Positions 55,140 to 63,780 of a DNA stretch of 64,000 nt are shown here, one piece after another (positions within the stretch are counted from its first letter, which is position 1; each line of letters opens with the position of its first letter). Origin of the DNA: Sphingomonas sp. PL-96 (GTDB lineage Bacteria > Pseudomonadota > Alphaproteobacteria > Sphingomonadales > Sphingomonadaceae). The position numbers and the translations under genes are program-made. The notes beneath the pieces are model-generated. The model had not been told where the DNA came from. It saw nothing but the letters and a program-made list of their open reading frames with translations, and did not search any database. The DNA lies in the NCBI RefSeq assembly GCF_020707215.1, contig NZ_JAJFET010000001.1, forward strand, positions 930,001 through 994,000, given 5' to 3'.

Positions 55140-57554
55140 ATGGATCGTCTTCGCCTTGCCGGCCTGCTTACCGTCTCCTTCCTGGCGCTGACCGCCGCGC
55201 CTGCAATGGCGCAGGAGACCAGTGTCCCGTCGCAGGAGGCGGAGAATGCGCCCACGGCAGGTGCCGCGACGCCTGCAGACGAAGGCAATGAGATCATCGT
55301 CACCGGCACTCGCGCCGAAGGGCGGACCCGCCTCGACAGCGTCTCGCCGGTGGACGTGCTGAGCGCGGCAAGCCTGCAGCGGCAGGGAACGACCGAGCTT
55401 GGTGCAGCCTTGGCGGCGGTGGCGCCTTCAATCGACTTCCCGCGCCCGGCGGCGAACGACGGCACCGACGCAATCCGCCCGGCGACGCTGCGCGGCTTGT
55501 CACCAGACCAGACGCTGGTGCTCATCAACGGCGTGCGCGGGCACACCTCGGCGCTGCTCAACACCAACGGCACGGTGGGCCGCGGCTCGGCCGCCGTTGA
55601 CCTCAACACCATCCCCGTAACTGCGCTCGACCGCATCGAGGTGCTGCGCGACGGCGCGTCGGCACAATATGGCTCGGACGCGATTGCGGGCGTCGTCAAC
55701 CTGCGCCTGCGCGAAGCGCGCGAGGGCGGCGGCGCGTCGGTGACCTACGGCTTCTACAACACCCAGATCGACACCGCGCGCGGCAGCCGCCACACCAATG
55801 GCGAGCCGACGGTGACGGCTTCGGCATGGCAGGGCATCGGCTTCGGCAGCGACGGCTTCCTGACCGTCTCGGGCGAGTACACCAAGCGTGAGCCGACCAA
55901 CCGCGCCGATTTCGACCCGCGCGTGACGCCGACCCGCGTCACCGGCCGCTATGGCGATCCCGAGGTCGATCAGTATTCAATCTTTGCCAACGCCGGCACG
56001 TCGATTGGCGAGAACTTCCAGCTTTACGGCTGGGCCGGCTATCAGAACCGCGAGTCCGAGAGCGCGGCCTTTCCCCGGCTTGCGAGCACGGCAACGACGC
56101 TGGCCGGCTACCCCGACGGATTCCTGCCGCTCATCAACAGCCGCTCCAAGGACATCAACTCGGCGGTCGGCGTGAAGGGGGATGTCGCCGGCTGGAACGT
56201 CGACCTGAACGTCAGCTATGGGCGCAACAAGATCGAGTTCCGCACGCTCAACTCGGCGAACTATGCGTTCGGCGCCGACACGCCGACTGACTTCTACGAC
56301 GGCGCACTGGTCTATGATCAGTGGGTCGCCGGCCTGGACGTCGCGCGGAGCTTCGACGTGTTCCAGTCGCTCAACGTCGCGTTCGGCATCGAGGGCCGGC
56401 GCGAGGGGTACAAGATCGAGGCGGGCGAGCTTGCCTCCTATGGCTACCCGACGACCGGCGCGGTCGCGGGTGCAGCCCCGGGTGCGCAGGGCTTCGGCGG
56501 CTTCTCGCCGCTCAACGAGATCGAGCGCAGCCGTCGCAACGGCAGCCTCTATGTCGATGTCGAGGCGCAGGTAACCGACAAGCTTCTGCTTGGCATTGCG
56601 GGTCGGGCGGAGAAATATTCGGACTTCGGCTCGACGGTGAACGGCAAGCTGTCGGCGCGCTATGATCTGGCCGATTGGCTGGCGGTGCGTGGCACCGCCT
56701 CGACAGGCTTCCGCGCGCCGTCGCTGCAGCAGCAGTATTTCACCCAGATCGCGCAGGTGGTGCAGAACGGTTCGCCGGTGCAGACGGGTACCTATCCTTC
56801 CGTCGACCCGGTCGCCCAGGCGCTGGGCGGGCTGCCGCTCGATGCCGAGAAGTCGACCAACCTGTCGGCGGGCTTCGTGGTGCGCGCCGGCGGCTTCGAC
56901 CTGACCGTCGACGCCTATCGCATCCACATCCGCGATCAGCTGGGCCTGTCGGAAAATCTGAGCGGCGGCGCCGTTGCCGAACTGCTGCCGACCGGCGTGC
57001 AGGCGGCGCGCTTCTTTATCAACGGACTGGCATCAACGACCAAGGGCATCGATGCGGTCGCGCATTACCGTCTGCGCACGGCTGCGGCAGGCAGCTTTGA
57101 CTTCACGGTCGCCGGCAACATCAACGACGTGAAGGTCACGCGCGTGCCGACCACCACATCCACGCTGGACCCGGCGCCGACGCTGTTTGCGCGCACCCGC
57201 ATCCTGTCGCTGGAGGAGGGCACTCCGCGGGAGAAGGTGACCGGCACGATCGACTGGTCGCTCGACCAGCTCGGCGCGCTGGCACGCGTCACCTACTATG
57301 GCGACGTCACTCAGCCCGGCACGACCGAAGCGGCCGACGTGCACACCGGCAAGCGCGCGATCACCGACCTGGAGCTGCGGTATCAGGCCAGCAAGGGCGC
57401 GCAGTTCGGCCTGGGCGTGAACAACCTGTTCGACGTCTACCCCGACCAGATCATCCCGGCGAACAACACCAGCGGCGTGCTGGGCTTCCCCTATTACTCG
57501 CCGTTCGGCTTCAACGGCCGCTACATCTACGCGCGGGCCGGCTTTAACTGGTAA
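55140..57554 (+). CDS. TonB-dependent receptor
   Basis: An 804-residue TBDR: Sec signal (about 1-25, ending AMAQE), TonB box-like NEIIVTGTRAEGRTR, and a plug with the vitamin B12/iron-type pattern RGLSPDQTLVLINGVRGHTS, ALDRIEVLRDGASAQYGSDA and IAGVVNLRLREA. The barrel ends in ARAGFNW. It differs in plug style and size from the two roughly 1,000-residue glycan-type TBDRs to the left. Being divergent from the third GH92 it may import that enzyme's product, but this is inference. The ATG at 55140 is chosen because it begins the signal peptide. Confidence 0.88.
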   Translation: MDRLRLAGLLTVSFLALTAAPAMAQETSVPSQEAENAPTAGAATPADEGNEIIVTGTRAEGRTRLDSVSPVDVLSAASLQRQGTTELGAALAAVAPSIDFPRPAANDGTDAIRPATLRGLSPDQTLVLINGVRGHTSALLNTNGTVGRGSAAVDLNTIPVTALDRIEVLRDGASAQYGSDAIAGVVNLRLREAREGGGASVTYGFYNTQIDTARGSRHTNGEPTVTASAWQGIGFGSDGFLTVSGEYTKREPTNRADFDPRVTPTRVTGRYGDPEVDQYSIFANAGTSIGENFQLYGWAGYQNRESESAAFPRLASTATTLAGYPDGFLPLINSRSKDINSAVGVKGDVAGWNVDLNVSYGRNKIEFRTLNSANYAFGADTPTDFYDGALVYDQWVAGLDVARSFDVFQSLNVAFGIEGRREGYKIEAGELASYGYPTTGAVAGAAPGAQGFGGFSPLNEIERSRRNGSLYVDVEAQVTDKLLLGIAGRAEKYSDFGSTVNGKLSARYDLADWLAVRGTASTGFRAPSLQQQYFTQIAQVVQNGSPVQTGTYPSVDPVAQALGGLPLDAEKSTNLSAGFVVRAGGFDLTVDAYRIHIRDQLGLSENLSGGAVAELLPTGVQAARFFINGLASTTKGIDAVAHYRLRTAAAGSFDFTVAGNINDVKVTRVPTTTSTLDPAPTLFARTRILSLEEGTPREKVTGTIDWSLDQLGALARVTYYGDVTQPGTTEAADVHTGKRAITDLELRYQASKGAQFGLGVNNLFDVYPDQIIPANNTSGVLGFPYYSPFGFNGRYIYARAGFNW

Positions 57555-57559
57555 GGCGG

Positions 57560-57593
57560 TGCCGGGTCGGGCGCGAAGGCGGCCGACCCGGCA
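57560..57593. terminator. Hairpin terminator between TBDR and EEP-family gene
   Basis: An 11-bp GC-rich stem TGCCGGGTCGG/CCGACCCGGCA (57560-57570 with 57583-57593) and a 12-nt loop lie in the 45-bp gap between two converging genes. The U tract is weak. Confidence 0.65.
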
Positions 57594-57599
57594 ACTCTG

Positions 57600-58433
57600 C
57601 TATTGGAAGGTCAGCGTCGCGCCGACCGGGAAATGGTCGGATGCATAGGTGATGCCCTCGTGGTGCGTGTCGACCACCGCATCCTTCACGGTGAAGCCGC
57701 GCACGAAAAGATAGTCGATCCGCTTCGTCGGCTGGCCGGTGAAGTCGTGGAAGGTGGCGTCGGGTCCCTGCTTGCGCGGCGCGGCGGTCCAGACGTCGGT
57801 CATGGCCCGGGAAAGCGCGGCATAGACCCCGCTGTCAGGCTCGGAATTGAGATCCCCGGCGAGCACCACCGGCAGGTCCTTGGCGATCTCAGGCAGGCGA
57901 GCCAGGATCAGCGCGATCCCCCGTTCGCGTGCCTGCGCATCCTTGTCGCGGTGCGGCAGGTGGGTGTCGACGAACAGGAACCGGTGCGGCGTGCGCCCGA
58001 TCGTCTCGAACACCCCCCAGTTCGCCATCCGCGGCAGGTCGGTGCCCCAGCTCATGCTGCCCGGCTGTTCCGGTGCGTCCGACAGCCAGAAGTCGCCCTG
58101 CTCGACCAGCCGCAGCCGATCGGTGCGGTAGAAGATGCCCATATGCTCGTCCGCCTCGCCACCGCGGCGATCGCGGCCGAACCAGCGATATTCCGGCAGG
58201 GCGCGCACCAGATCATCGCCCTGGCGCTTGAACAGTTCCTGGGATCCGATGATGTCCGGCTTGGTGTCGCGGATCGTGGCAACCATCACGGGCTGACGCG
58301 CTTCCCAGCTCTTGAAGCCCTTGTCGACCGGAAGGCGGACGTTGAACGTCATCACCTTCACCGATGCGGTTGGCGCGCAACCGGCGACCGTTCCCAGCAA
58401 AAGCAAGCCCAGCGCTCGACCCAGAACCCGCAT
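57600..58433 (-). CDS. Endonuclease/exonuclease/phosphatase-fold lipoprotein
   Basis: A 277-residue protein with a lipoprotein signal (LLLLGTVAGC, lipobox VAGC) followed by an EEP domain: VKVMTFNVRLP, DIIGSQELF (Glu metal ligand), FVDTHLPHRDKDAQARERG, VVLAGDLNSEPDSG and the C-terminal SDHFPVGATLTF. These are the Asn/Glu/Asp/His residues of the metal-dependent phosphodiesterase fold. In surface-exposed bacterial lipoproteins it could act on sugar phosphodiesters, sphingolipids or extracellular DNA, and the sequence does not decide. The ATG at 58433 begins the signal; the longer frame is rejected. It stands next to the glycan locus and converges with the TBDR. Confidence 0.83.
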   Translation of the reverse strand: MRVLGRALGLLLLGTVAGCAPTASVKVMTFNVRLPVDKGFKSWEARQPVMVATIRDTKPDIIGSQELFKRQGDDLVRALPEYRWFGRDRRGGEADEHMGIFYRTDRLRLVEQGDFWLSDAPEQPGSMSWGTDLPRMANWGVFETIGRTPHRFLFVDTHLPHRDKDAQARERGIALILARLPEIAKDLPVVLAGDLNSEPDSGVYAALSRAMTDVWTAAPRKQGPDATFHDFTGQPTKRIDYLFVRGFTVKDAVVDTHHEGITYASDHFPVGATLTFQ

Positions 58434-58574
58434 CCCCACTCTCCTTTGGTGACGCCGCGTTCGACCGTATCCGGCGCTGCCAGTCAACCGGAATGGACGC
58501 GGGGAGGGGGACAGTGGCGGCCGTCCCACCGCTGCCTTCAACTGCAACAAAATGTTGCCGGAGGGACTTCCATT

Positions 58575-58592
58575 TAGTTAGCTACCTAACTA
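58575..58592. promoter_or_regulatory. Perfect palindrome upstream of marR-like gene: autoregulatory operator
   Basis: TAGTTAG-CTAC-CTAACTA is a perfect inverted repeat with 7-bp arms and 4-bp centre, ending 11 bp before the ATG of the MarR-family gene. This is the size and place of MarR-type operators. A possible -35 (TTGCCG, 58555-58560) would put the -10 inside the palindrome. No Shine-Dalgarno sequence separates it from the start codon. Confidence 0.75.
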
Positions 58593-58603
58593 TCTGACGC
58601 CGC

Positions 58604-59062
58604 ATGCCGGATCAACAACTCCAGCGCGGGTTCACGCACCGCCTCATGCCGCTCGCGCGCGCGTATCGCCGCTACATCGACAAGGGGCTTTCTTCCCTGG
58701 AGCTGTCGCATACCACGGCGCTGGCGGTGATGCTGATCGGCCGAATGGGCGACGGCCTGCGGCAAGGGGCGCTTGCGGAGGAACTGGGTGTCGAAGGCGC
58801 CTCGCTGGTGCCGCTGATCCAGCAGTTGCTGCATGCCGGGCTGATCGACCGCCGCCCGGATCCGGAGGACGGCCGCGCCAAGACGCTGCACCTGACCGAA
58901 GCAGGGCGGTCGCTTGCGGCGGAGGTGGAAGCGCGCTCGGCGGCCCTGCGCGGCCATGTCTTCGCCGGCATTCCCGACGAGGACGTTCAGGTCGCGCTGC
59001 GCGTCATGGACCGGGTTGCAGCGACGTTGCAGGAAGGCGTCGAGCGGACCTGCGCAGCATGA
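58604..59062 (+). CDS. MarR-family repressor of the efflux operon
   Basis: A 152-residue winged-helix regulator. The recognition part is GALAEELGVEGASLVPLIQQL, the wing is LIDRRPDPEDGRAKTLHLTE, and helices at both ends would form the dimer. MarR proteins of this kind release their operator on binding phenolic or other aromatic ligands. The gene heads an efflux operon and overlaps the FUSC gene by 4 bp (ATGA), while a perfect palindrome lies just upstream, so autoregulation is likely. The start codon has no obvious ribosome site, which could mean a leaderless or weakly translated mRNA. Confidence 0.9.
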   Translation: MPDQQLQRGFTHRLMPLARAYRRYIDKGLSSLELSHTTALAVMLIGRMGDGLRQGALAEELGVEGASLVPLIQQLLHAGLIDRRPDPEDGRAKTLHLTEAGRSLAAEVEARSAALRGHVFAGIPDEDVQVALRVMDRVAATLQEGVERTCAA

Positions 59063-61092
59063 CCATCGGCTTCCGGCACATGATCTTCTCCGCCAATGCG
59101 TTCGCAGGGGCGCTGCTGGCGCTGTACCTGTCGTTCGCGATCGGGCTGGAGCGCCCGTTCTGGGCGATGGTGACCGTGTATATCGCGAGCCAGCCGCTGT
59201 CGGGCGCCTCGGTGTCGAAGGGCGTGTTCCGCCTGATCGGGACCGTGGTGGGCGCAGGGGCGGCGACGTTGCTGGTCCCCGCGTTCGTGAACGCGCCGGT
59301 GCTGTTGACGCTGGTGCTGGCGCTCTGGGTCGGCGTCTGTCTGTTCGTCTCGCTGCTGGACCGTACGCCGCGATCCTATCTGTTCATGCTTGCCGGCTAT
59401 ACGGCGGCCTTCGTCGGCTTTCCGGCCGCCACCCATCCCGAAACCGTTTTTGCGACGGCGGTGCTTCGCTCGCAGGAAATCGGCCTGGGCGTGCTGTGCG
59501 CGTTGGTGTTCCATTCCATCGTGCTGCCGGTGAGCGTGGCAGACGCGGTGCGTGCGCGCGTGGGTGGGGTGCTGCGGGATGCCGAGCGCTGGACGGCGCA
59601 CGCGCTGGGGGGGCGGGTCGCTCCCGAAGTGGACGCCGAGCGCCGACGCCTCGCCAACGACACCACCGATCTGCACCTGCTCGGCACCCATCTTCCCTAT
59701 GACACCGCGCGCGTGCGCCCGGAGCGCAGCACGCTGGCGGCGCTTCAGGACCGGCTCGTCCTGCTGCTGCCGATGGTGTCGGCGATAGAGGATCGCATCG
59801 CGACGCTTCGGGCCGAAGACGCGATGCCACAGCCGCTCGACGCACTGATCGCCGACGTCCGTCGCTGGAGCGAGGATCCTGCGTCCGCCGAACCGGATTC
59901 GCTGCGCGAGCGATGCGAGCAACTGGCCGAGGACGCAGCACGCGAACAGAGCTGGCACGCGCTCCTGCGAACCAATCTAGCGGGTCGCCTGGGCGAGCTC
60001 GTCGTGCTGCTCGCGACCATCCGCCAACTTGCGCGCGTCATCCAGCATCCGGACGAAAAGCTGCCGGAGAGCCTCAGGCCGGTGATCCGTGCCGCGCAAC
60101 CCAGGCGCTTCCACCTCGACTATGGTCTTGCGCTGCGGTCGGCGTTCGCGACCGTTCTCGCGATCCTCGGCTGTGCTGCGTTCTGGATCTTCAGCGGGTG
60201 GCCCGATGGCGCGACTGCGACGATGATCGCTGCCGTCATGTGCTGCTTCTTCGCTGCCATGGACGATCCGACCGTCGCCCAACGCGGATTCCTGTTCGGG
60301 ACCGCGGCAGGGGTGCCGATCGTCGGCCTCTATCTGTTCGCGATTCTGCCAATGATCAGCGGATTTCCGATGCTCGCCCTGGTGCTCGCACCCTTGTTCC
60401 TGCCGCTGGGCGCGGCCTTGGCCTTTCCACCGCTGCTGGGCGCGGTGATGCCGCTGCTGATCGGCATCGCGGGCGGGCTTGCGCTGAACAACAACTATGG
60501 CCCGTCCGATTTCGCCACCTTCGTGAACAGCAACTTCGCGCTTTGCGCAGGCGTGCTGGCGGCGATCTTTGCCACGCGCCTGGTCCGGGTTCTCGACCCG
60601 GCTGCCGCCGTGCTGCGCGTCCTGCGGGCGGGCTGGCGCGACCTTGCCGATGCGGCAGAGGGGCGGGCGATCCGCAGCCCGGCGGATTGGACCAGCCGGA
60701 TGCTCGACCGGGTCGGGCTGATCCTCCCGCGGCTGCCGCGTGCGGCGGCAGACCTCCGCCTTGCCGGCACCGACGCACTGCGCGATCTGCGTGTCGGCCT
60801 GGGCGTGCTCCAGGTCCGCGATGCAGCGCGAGGTACCGCATCGGGCGCTGGGCGCACGGCGCTCGAAGTCCTGGTGGCGACGCTCGGCCGACACTTCCGC
60901 CGGCTCGGCAATGGTGGGAGCGAACCGCCGCCGCTGCTGCTGCTCGACCAGATCGATGCAGCATTGAGCCGGGTGCTGGACGAGCCCGCGGACCTTCAGA
61001 GCCGCGCCCCGACCCTGCATGCGCTGGTGGGACTCCGCCGCAACCTTTTCCCTGACGCAAACGCCTGGCAACCGGAGGCAACCGCCGCATGA
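59059..61092 (+). CDS. FUSC-family inner-membrane pump (AaeB-like)
   Basis: A 677-residue polytopic protein of the fusaric-acid-resistance/aromatic acid exporter family. The first membrane block (about 10-165) includes RPFWAMVTVYIASQPLSGAS and SKGVFRLIGTVVGAGAATLL, the family hallmark. A cytoplasmic stretch (about 170-345) separates it from the second membrane block (about 355-510, SGWPDGATATMIAAVMCCFF), and a cytoplasmic tail follows. It would export aromatic carboxylic acids or related toxic compounds across the inner membrane together with the HlyD adaptor downstream. It overlaps both the MarR gene and the DUF1656 gene by 4 bp. Confidence 0.9.
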   Translation: MTIGFRHMIFSANAFAGALLALYLSFAIGLERPFWAMVTVYIASQPLSGASVSKGVFRLIGTVVGAGAATLLVPAFVNAPVLLTLVLALWVGVCLFVSLLDRTPRSYLFMLAGYTAAFVGFPAATHPETVFATAVLRSQEIGLGVLCALVFHSIVLPVSVADAVRARVGGVLRDAERWTAHALGGRVAPEVDAERRRLANDTTDLHLLGTHLPYDTARVRPERSTLAALQDRLVLLLPMVSAIEDRIATLRAEDAMPQPLDALIADVRRWSEDPASAEPDSLRERCEQLAEDAAREQSWHALLRTNLAGRLGELVVLLATIRQLARVIQHPDEKLPESLRPVIRAAQPRRFHLDYGLALRSAFATVLAILGCAAFWIFSGWPDGATATMIAAVMCCFFAAMDDPTVAQRGFLFGTAAGVPIVGLYLFAILPMISGFPMLALVLAPLFLPLGAALAFPPLLGAVMPLLIGIAGGLALNNNYGPSDFATFVNSNFALCAGVLAAIFATRLVRVLDPAAAVLRVLRAGWRDLADAAEGRAIRSPADWTSRMLDRVGLILPRLPRAAADLRLAGTDALRDLRVGLGVLQVRDAARGTASGAGRTALEVLVATLGRHFRRLGNGGSEPPPLLLLDQIDAALSRVLDEPADLQSRAPTLHALVGLRRNLFPDANAWQPEATAA

Positions 61093-61313
61093 ACGGCCAG
61101 ATCGACATCAACGGCATCTATGTCCATCCGCTGCTGATTGCGGCGATCCTCGCCTATGCGGCGTCGCTGCCGCTCGAATGGGCGCTCGCTCGCGTCGGCT
61201 TCTATCGCATCGTGTTCCACCGCGGCCTCTTCGACTTCGCGCTGGTGGTCGTCCTTTGGGGACTGATCGCCATGGGGCTCTCCCGCGGTACGCCCTTCGC
61301 GCTTTCCTTCTGA
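61089..61313 (+). CDS. DUF1656 small membrane protein (AaeX-like)
   Basis: A 74-residue protein with two TM helices (about 12-30 and 45-65) and the DUF1656 pattern IDINGIYVHPLLIAAILAY near the start and FYRIVFHRGLFDFALVVVLW after it. AaeX-type proteins lie between the regulator or pump and the adaptor in aromatic-acid export operons; the role is unknown but the linkage is constant. It overlaps the FUSC gene by 4 bp and ends 7 bp before the HlyD-family gene. Confidence 0.9.
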   Translation: MNGQIDINGIYVHPLLIAAILAYAASLPLEWALARVGFYRIVFHRGLFDFALVVVLWGLIAMGLSRGTPFALSF

Positions 61314-61320
61314 GATCGTC

Positions 61321-62247
61321 ATGAAACCCGTCATCATCCTTCGCGTGCTTGTCACGCTCGCCATCGTCCTTACCGCCTATTTTGTCGGGGAGGCGTTGTG
61401 GCGCCACTATGAGACCGATCCCTGGACCCGCGACGGGCGCATCAGCGCCGATGTCGTGCAGGTCGCACCCGACGTGTCCGGGCTGGTGAGCGAAGTGCTG
61501 GTGCACGACAACCAGCAGGTGCGCGCCGGCACGCCCTTGTTCATCATCGACCGGCCGCGCTACCAGCTTGCGGTGCAGCAGGCGCAGGCGGCGATGGCTG
61601 CGCAGCGCGTGCTGATCGCCCAGGCGCAGCGGGAAGCGCGACGCAATCGCGCCCTCGGCGACCTGGTTCCCGCCGAGGAGCGCGAACAGGGCGATGCCAA
61701 GGTGGCGCAGCTGGGTGCCGAGCTTGCCCGGCTGCAGGTGCAACTGGAGACGGCGCGGCTGAACCTTGCGCGCACCGAGGTGCGTTCGGGCGTGGACGGC
61801 ACCATTACCAACTTCGACCTGAGGCCCGGCGATTATGCCACCGCTGGCCGCCCCGAGTTCGCGATCATCGATCGCAAGTCGATCCACGCGGTCGGCTATT
61901 TCGAGGAAACCAAGCTGCCGCGCATCGCACCGGGAGATCGGGTCCAGGTGCATCTGATGGGTGAGAGCCGGATCATCGAGGGGCATGTGCAGAGCATCGC
62001 CAGCGGCATCGACGATCGCGATCGTTCGGCCGGCGACAAGCTGCTGCCCAATGTGAACCCCACCTTCAACTGGGTGCGGCTGGCCCAGCGCGTGCCCGTC
62101 CGCATCACGCTGGATCGCGTGCCGGCAGGCCTGTCCCTGGTCGTGGGGCGCACGGCGACGGTGAACGTGATCCATCCGGACCGCGACAAGAACAAGCCGC
62201 CGGTCGGCGTGCCTGGGCGGAAGGTAGCGGCGGAGAAGGCAGCATGA
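61321..62247 (+). CDS. HlyD-family periplasmic adaptor (AaeA/EmrA-like)
   Basis: A 308-residue adaptor with one N-terminal TM helix (VIILRVLVTLAIVLTAYFVG), a biotinyl-lipoyl-like domain split around a coiled coil (VSGLVSEVLVHDNQQVRAG, then a Gln/Ala-rich helix pair at about 80-145, then RTEVRSGVDGTITNFDLRPG) and a beta-barrel domain (VGYFEETKLPRIAPGDRVQV). It would bridge the FUSC pump to an outer-membrane channel. It starts 7 bp after the DUF1656 gene and overlaps the outer-membrane factor gene by 4 bp. Confidence 0.93.
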   Translation: MKPVIILRVLVTLAIVLTAYFVGEALWRHYETDPWTRDGRISADVVQVAPDVSGLVSEVLVHDNQQVRAGTPLFIIDRPRYQLAVQQAQAAMAAQRVLIAQAQREARRNRALGDLVPAEEREQGDAKVAQLGAELARLQVQLETARLNLARTEVRSGVDGTITNFDLRPGDYATAGRPEFAIIDRKSIHAVGYFEETKLPRIAPGDRVQVHLMGESRIIEGHVQSIASGIDDRDRSAGDKLLPNVNPTFNWVRLAQRVPVRITLDRVPAGLSLVVGRTATVNVIHPDRDKNKPPVGVPGRKVAAEKAA

Positions 62248-63686
62248 TCGCGCGTGGATTTCGCCGAGTGGTGCCGCTGCTGGCGACGGTCGCTGCGGCG
62301 GCCTGTGCGCCGGTCGGCCCCAACTATCACCGCCCGGCAACGGCGATTGCCGAGCGGCCGTCCGCCAATGCCCCCTTCGTCAGCGGCAAGGAGGCGGCGT
62401 TTGCCGCGACCCCGGTGCCGGCGGACTGGTGGCGCCTGTACCGCGATCCGGTGCTCGACAGCCTGGTACAGGAGGCTATCGCGGCCAACACGGATCTGCG
62501 CGTGGCAGCGGCGAACATCGACCGGGCGCAGGCGCAGCGCACCATCACCGAGGATGCCCGCAACCCACAGACAGGGCTTGATGCAAGCTTTGCGCGGGGG
62601 ATGCGATCGGCGCAGGAGGAACTGCGTCCAGGCGAGACGCTACCGTCGGCCTGGGTCTACTCACTCGGTGCCTCGGTCAGCTATCAGGTCGATCTCGCCG
62701 GGCAGATCCGCCGCGCGATCGAGGCATCCGATGCAGACGTCGCCGCGACACAGGCGGCCTATGACGCGACCCGCGTCACCGTCGTCGCGCAGACCACGGC
62801 TGCCTATGTCGAGGCCTGTGCTGCGGGTCGGGAGATCGGCGTCGTCCAGCAGGCGCTGGACCTGCAGCGCCGCAGCACCGAACTTACCCGCCGGCTCGTG
62901 CGCGGCGGCCGGGGGAGTACGCTCGACGTGACCCGGTCGAGCGCGCAGGAGGCCCAGGTGCGTGCCAACATGCCGACGTTGATCGCTGAGAAGCAGACTG
63001 CGTTGTTCCGGCTCGCCACGCTGACCGGGAAGCCGCCAGCCGAGTTCGACCAGCGGGTCGCTGCCTGTGCGCATGAGCCGCGCATCGAGGCGCCCATCCC
63101 GATCGGCGACGGTGCCGCGCTGCTGCGCCGCCGCCCGGATGTTCGGCAGGCCGAGCTGCTGCTGCGGGCCGCGACCGCCCGGATCGGGGTGGCGACGGCT
63201 GACCTCTATCCCAAGATCCGGCTGGGCGCTTCTGCGGGCTCGGTCGGCGTGGCGGAATCCTTCCTCGGTTCCGATACGTTGAAGTTCGGACTGGGGCCGC
63301 TCATCAGCTGGGAGTTTCCGAACCGCAGGCGGGTCCGTGCGCGCATCGGCATGGCTGAGGCAGAGGCGGATGCAGCTTATGCCCGCTTCGACGGCGTGGT
63401 GTTGACGGCGCTGCGGGAGGCGGAGACTGCGCTCACCGTCTATGCGCGCGATCTCGACCGGCGCACCGAACTGGAGGCGGCCCGGAGCCAGGCTGCCCGC
63501 GCGGCCAAGGATGCCCAGACGCTCTTCCGGGCCGGGCGCCAGGGCTTCCTGCCGGTGCTGGACGCGGACCGCGTGCTCATCAACGCCGAGCAGGCGCTCG
63601 CTGCGCAGGAAAGCCGCATCGCGGACGACCAGGTACGGCTCTTCCTGGCACTGGGTGGGGGGTGGCAGGCGACTCCCGCAGCATGA
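62244..63686 (+). CDS. NodT-family outer-membrane efflux lipoprotein
   Basis: A 480-residue TolC-like factor with a lipoprotein signal (LLATVAAAAC, then APVGPNYHRP, the NodT hallmark). Two homologous helical halves follow (about 60-250 and 270-470), the first starting WWRLYRDPVLDSLVQEAIAA and the second holding LLRRRPDVRQAELLLRAAT and ADLYPKIRLGAS, typical of RND/NodT outer-membrane factors. It supplies the outer-membrane channel for the FUSC-HlyD export system and is the last gene of the operon. A 94-bp gap separates it from the next gene. Confidence 0.93.
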   Translation: MIARGFRRVVPLLATVAAAACAPVGPNYHRPATAIAERPSANAPFVSGKEAAFAATPVPADWWRLYRDPVLDSLVQEAIAANTDLRVAAANIDRAQAQRTITEDARNPQTGLDASFARGMRSAQEELRPGETLPSAWVYSLGASVSYQVDLAGQIRRAIEASDADVAATQAAYDATRVTVVAQTTAAYVEACAAGREIGVVQQALDLQRRSTELTRRLVRGGRGSTLDVTRSSAQEAQVRANMPTLIAEKQTALFRLATLTGKPPAEFDQRVAACAHEPRIEAPIPIGDGAALLRRRPDVRQAELLLRAATARIGVATADLYPKIRLGASAGSVGVAESFLGSDTLKFGLGPLISWEFPNRRRVRARIGMAEAEADAAYARFDGVVLTALREAETALTVYARDLDRRTELEAARSQAARAAKDAQTLFRAGRQGFLPVLDADRVLINAEQALAAQESRIADDQVRLFLALGGGWQATPAA

Positions 63687-63780
63687 CGTGGGAGCCTGCG
63701 CCGGCCTCGGCAAAGACACGCTAATTCCATTCGCCTCCCGCAGGGGATGCCGTTAGGCTTCCGAAAAAAGGGAGGATCTG

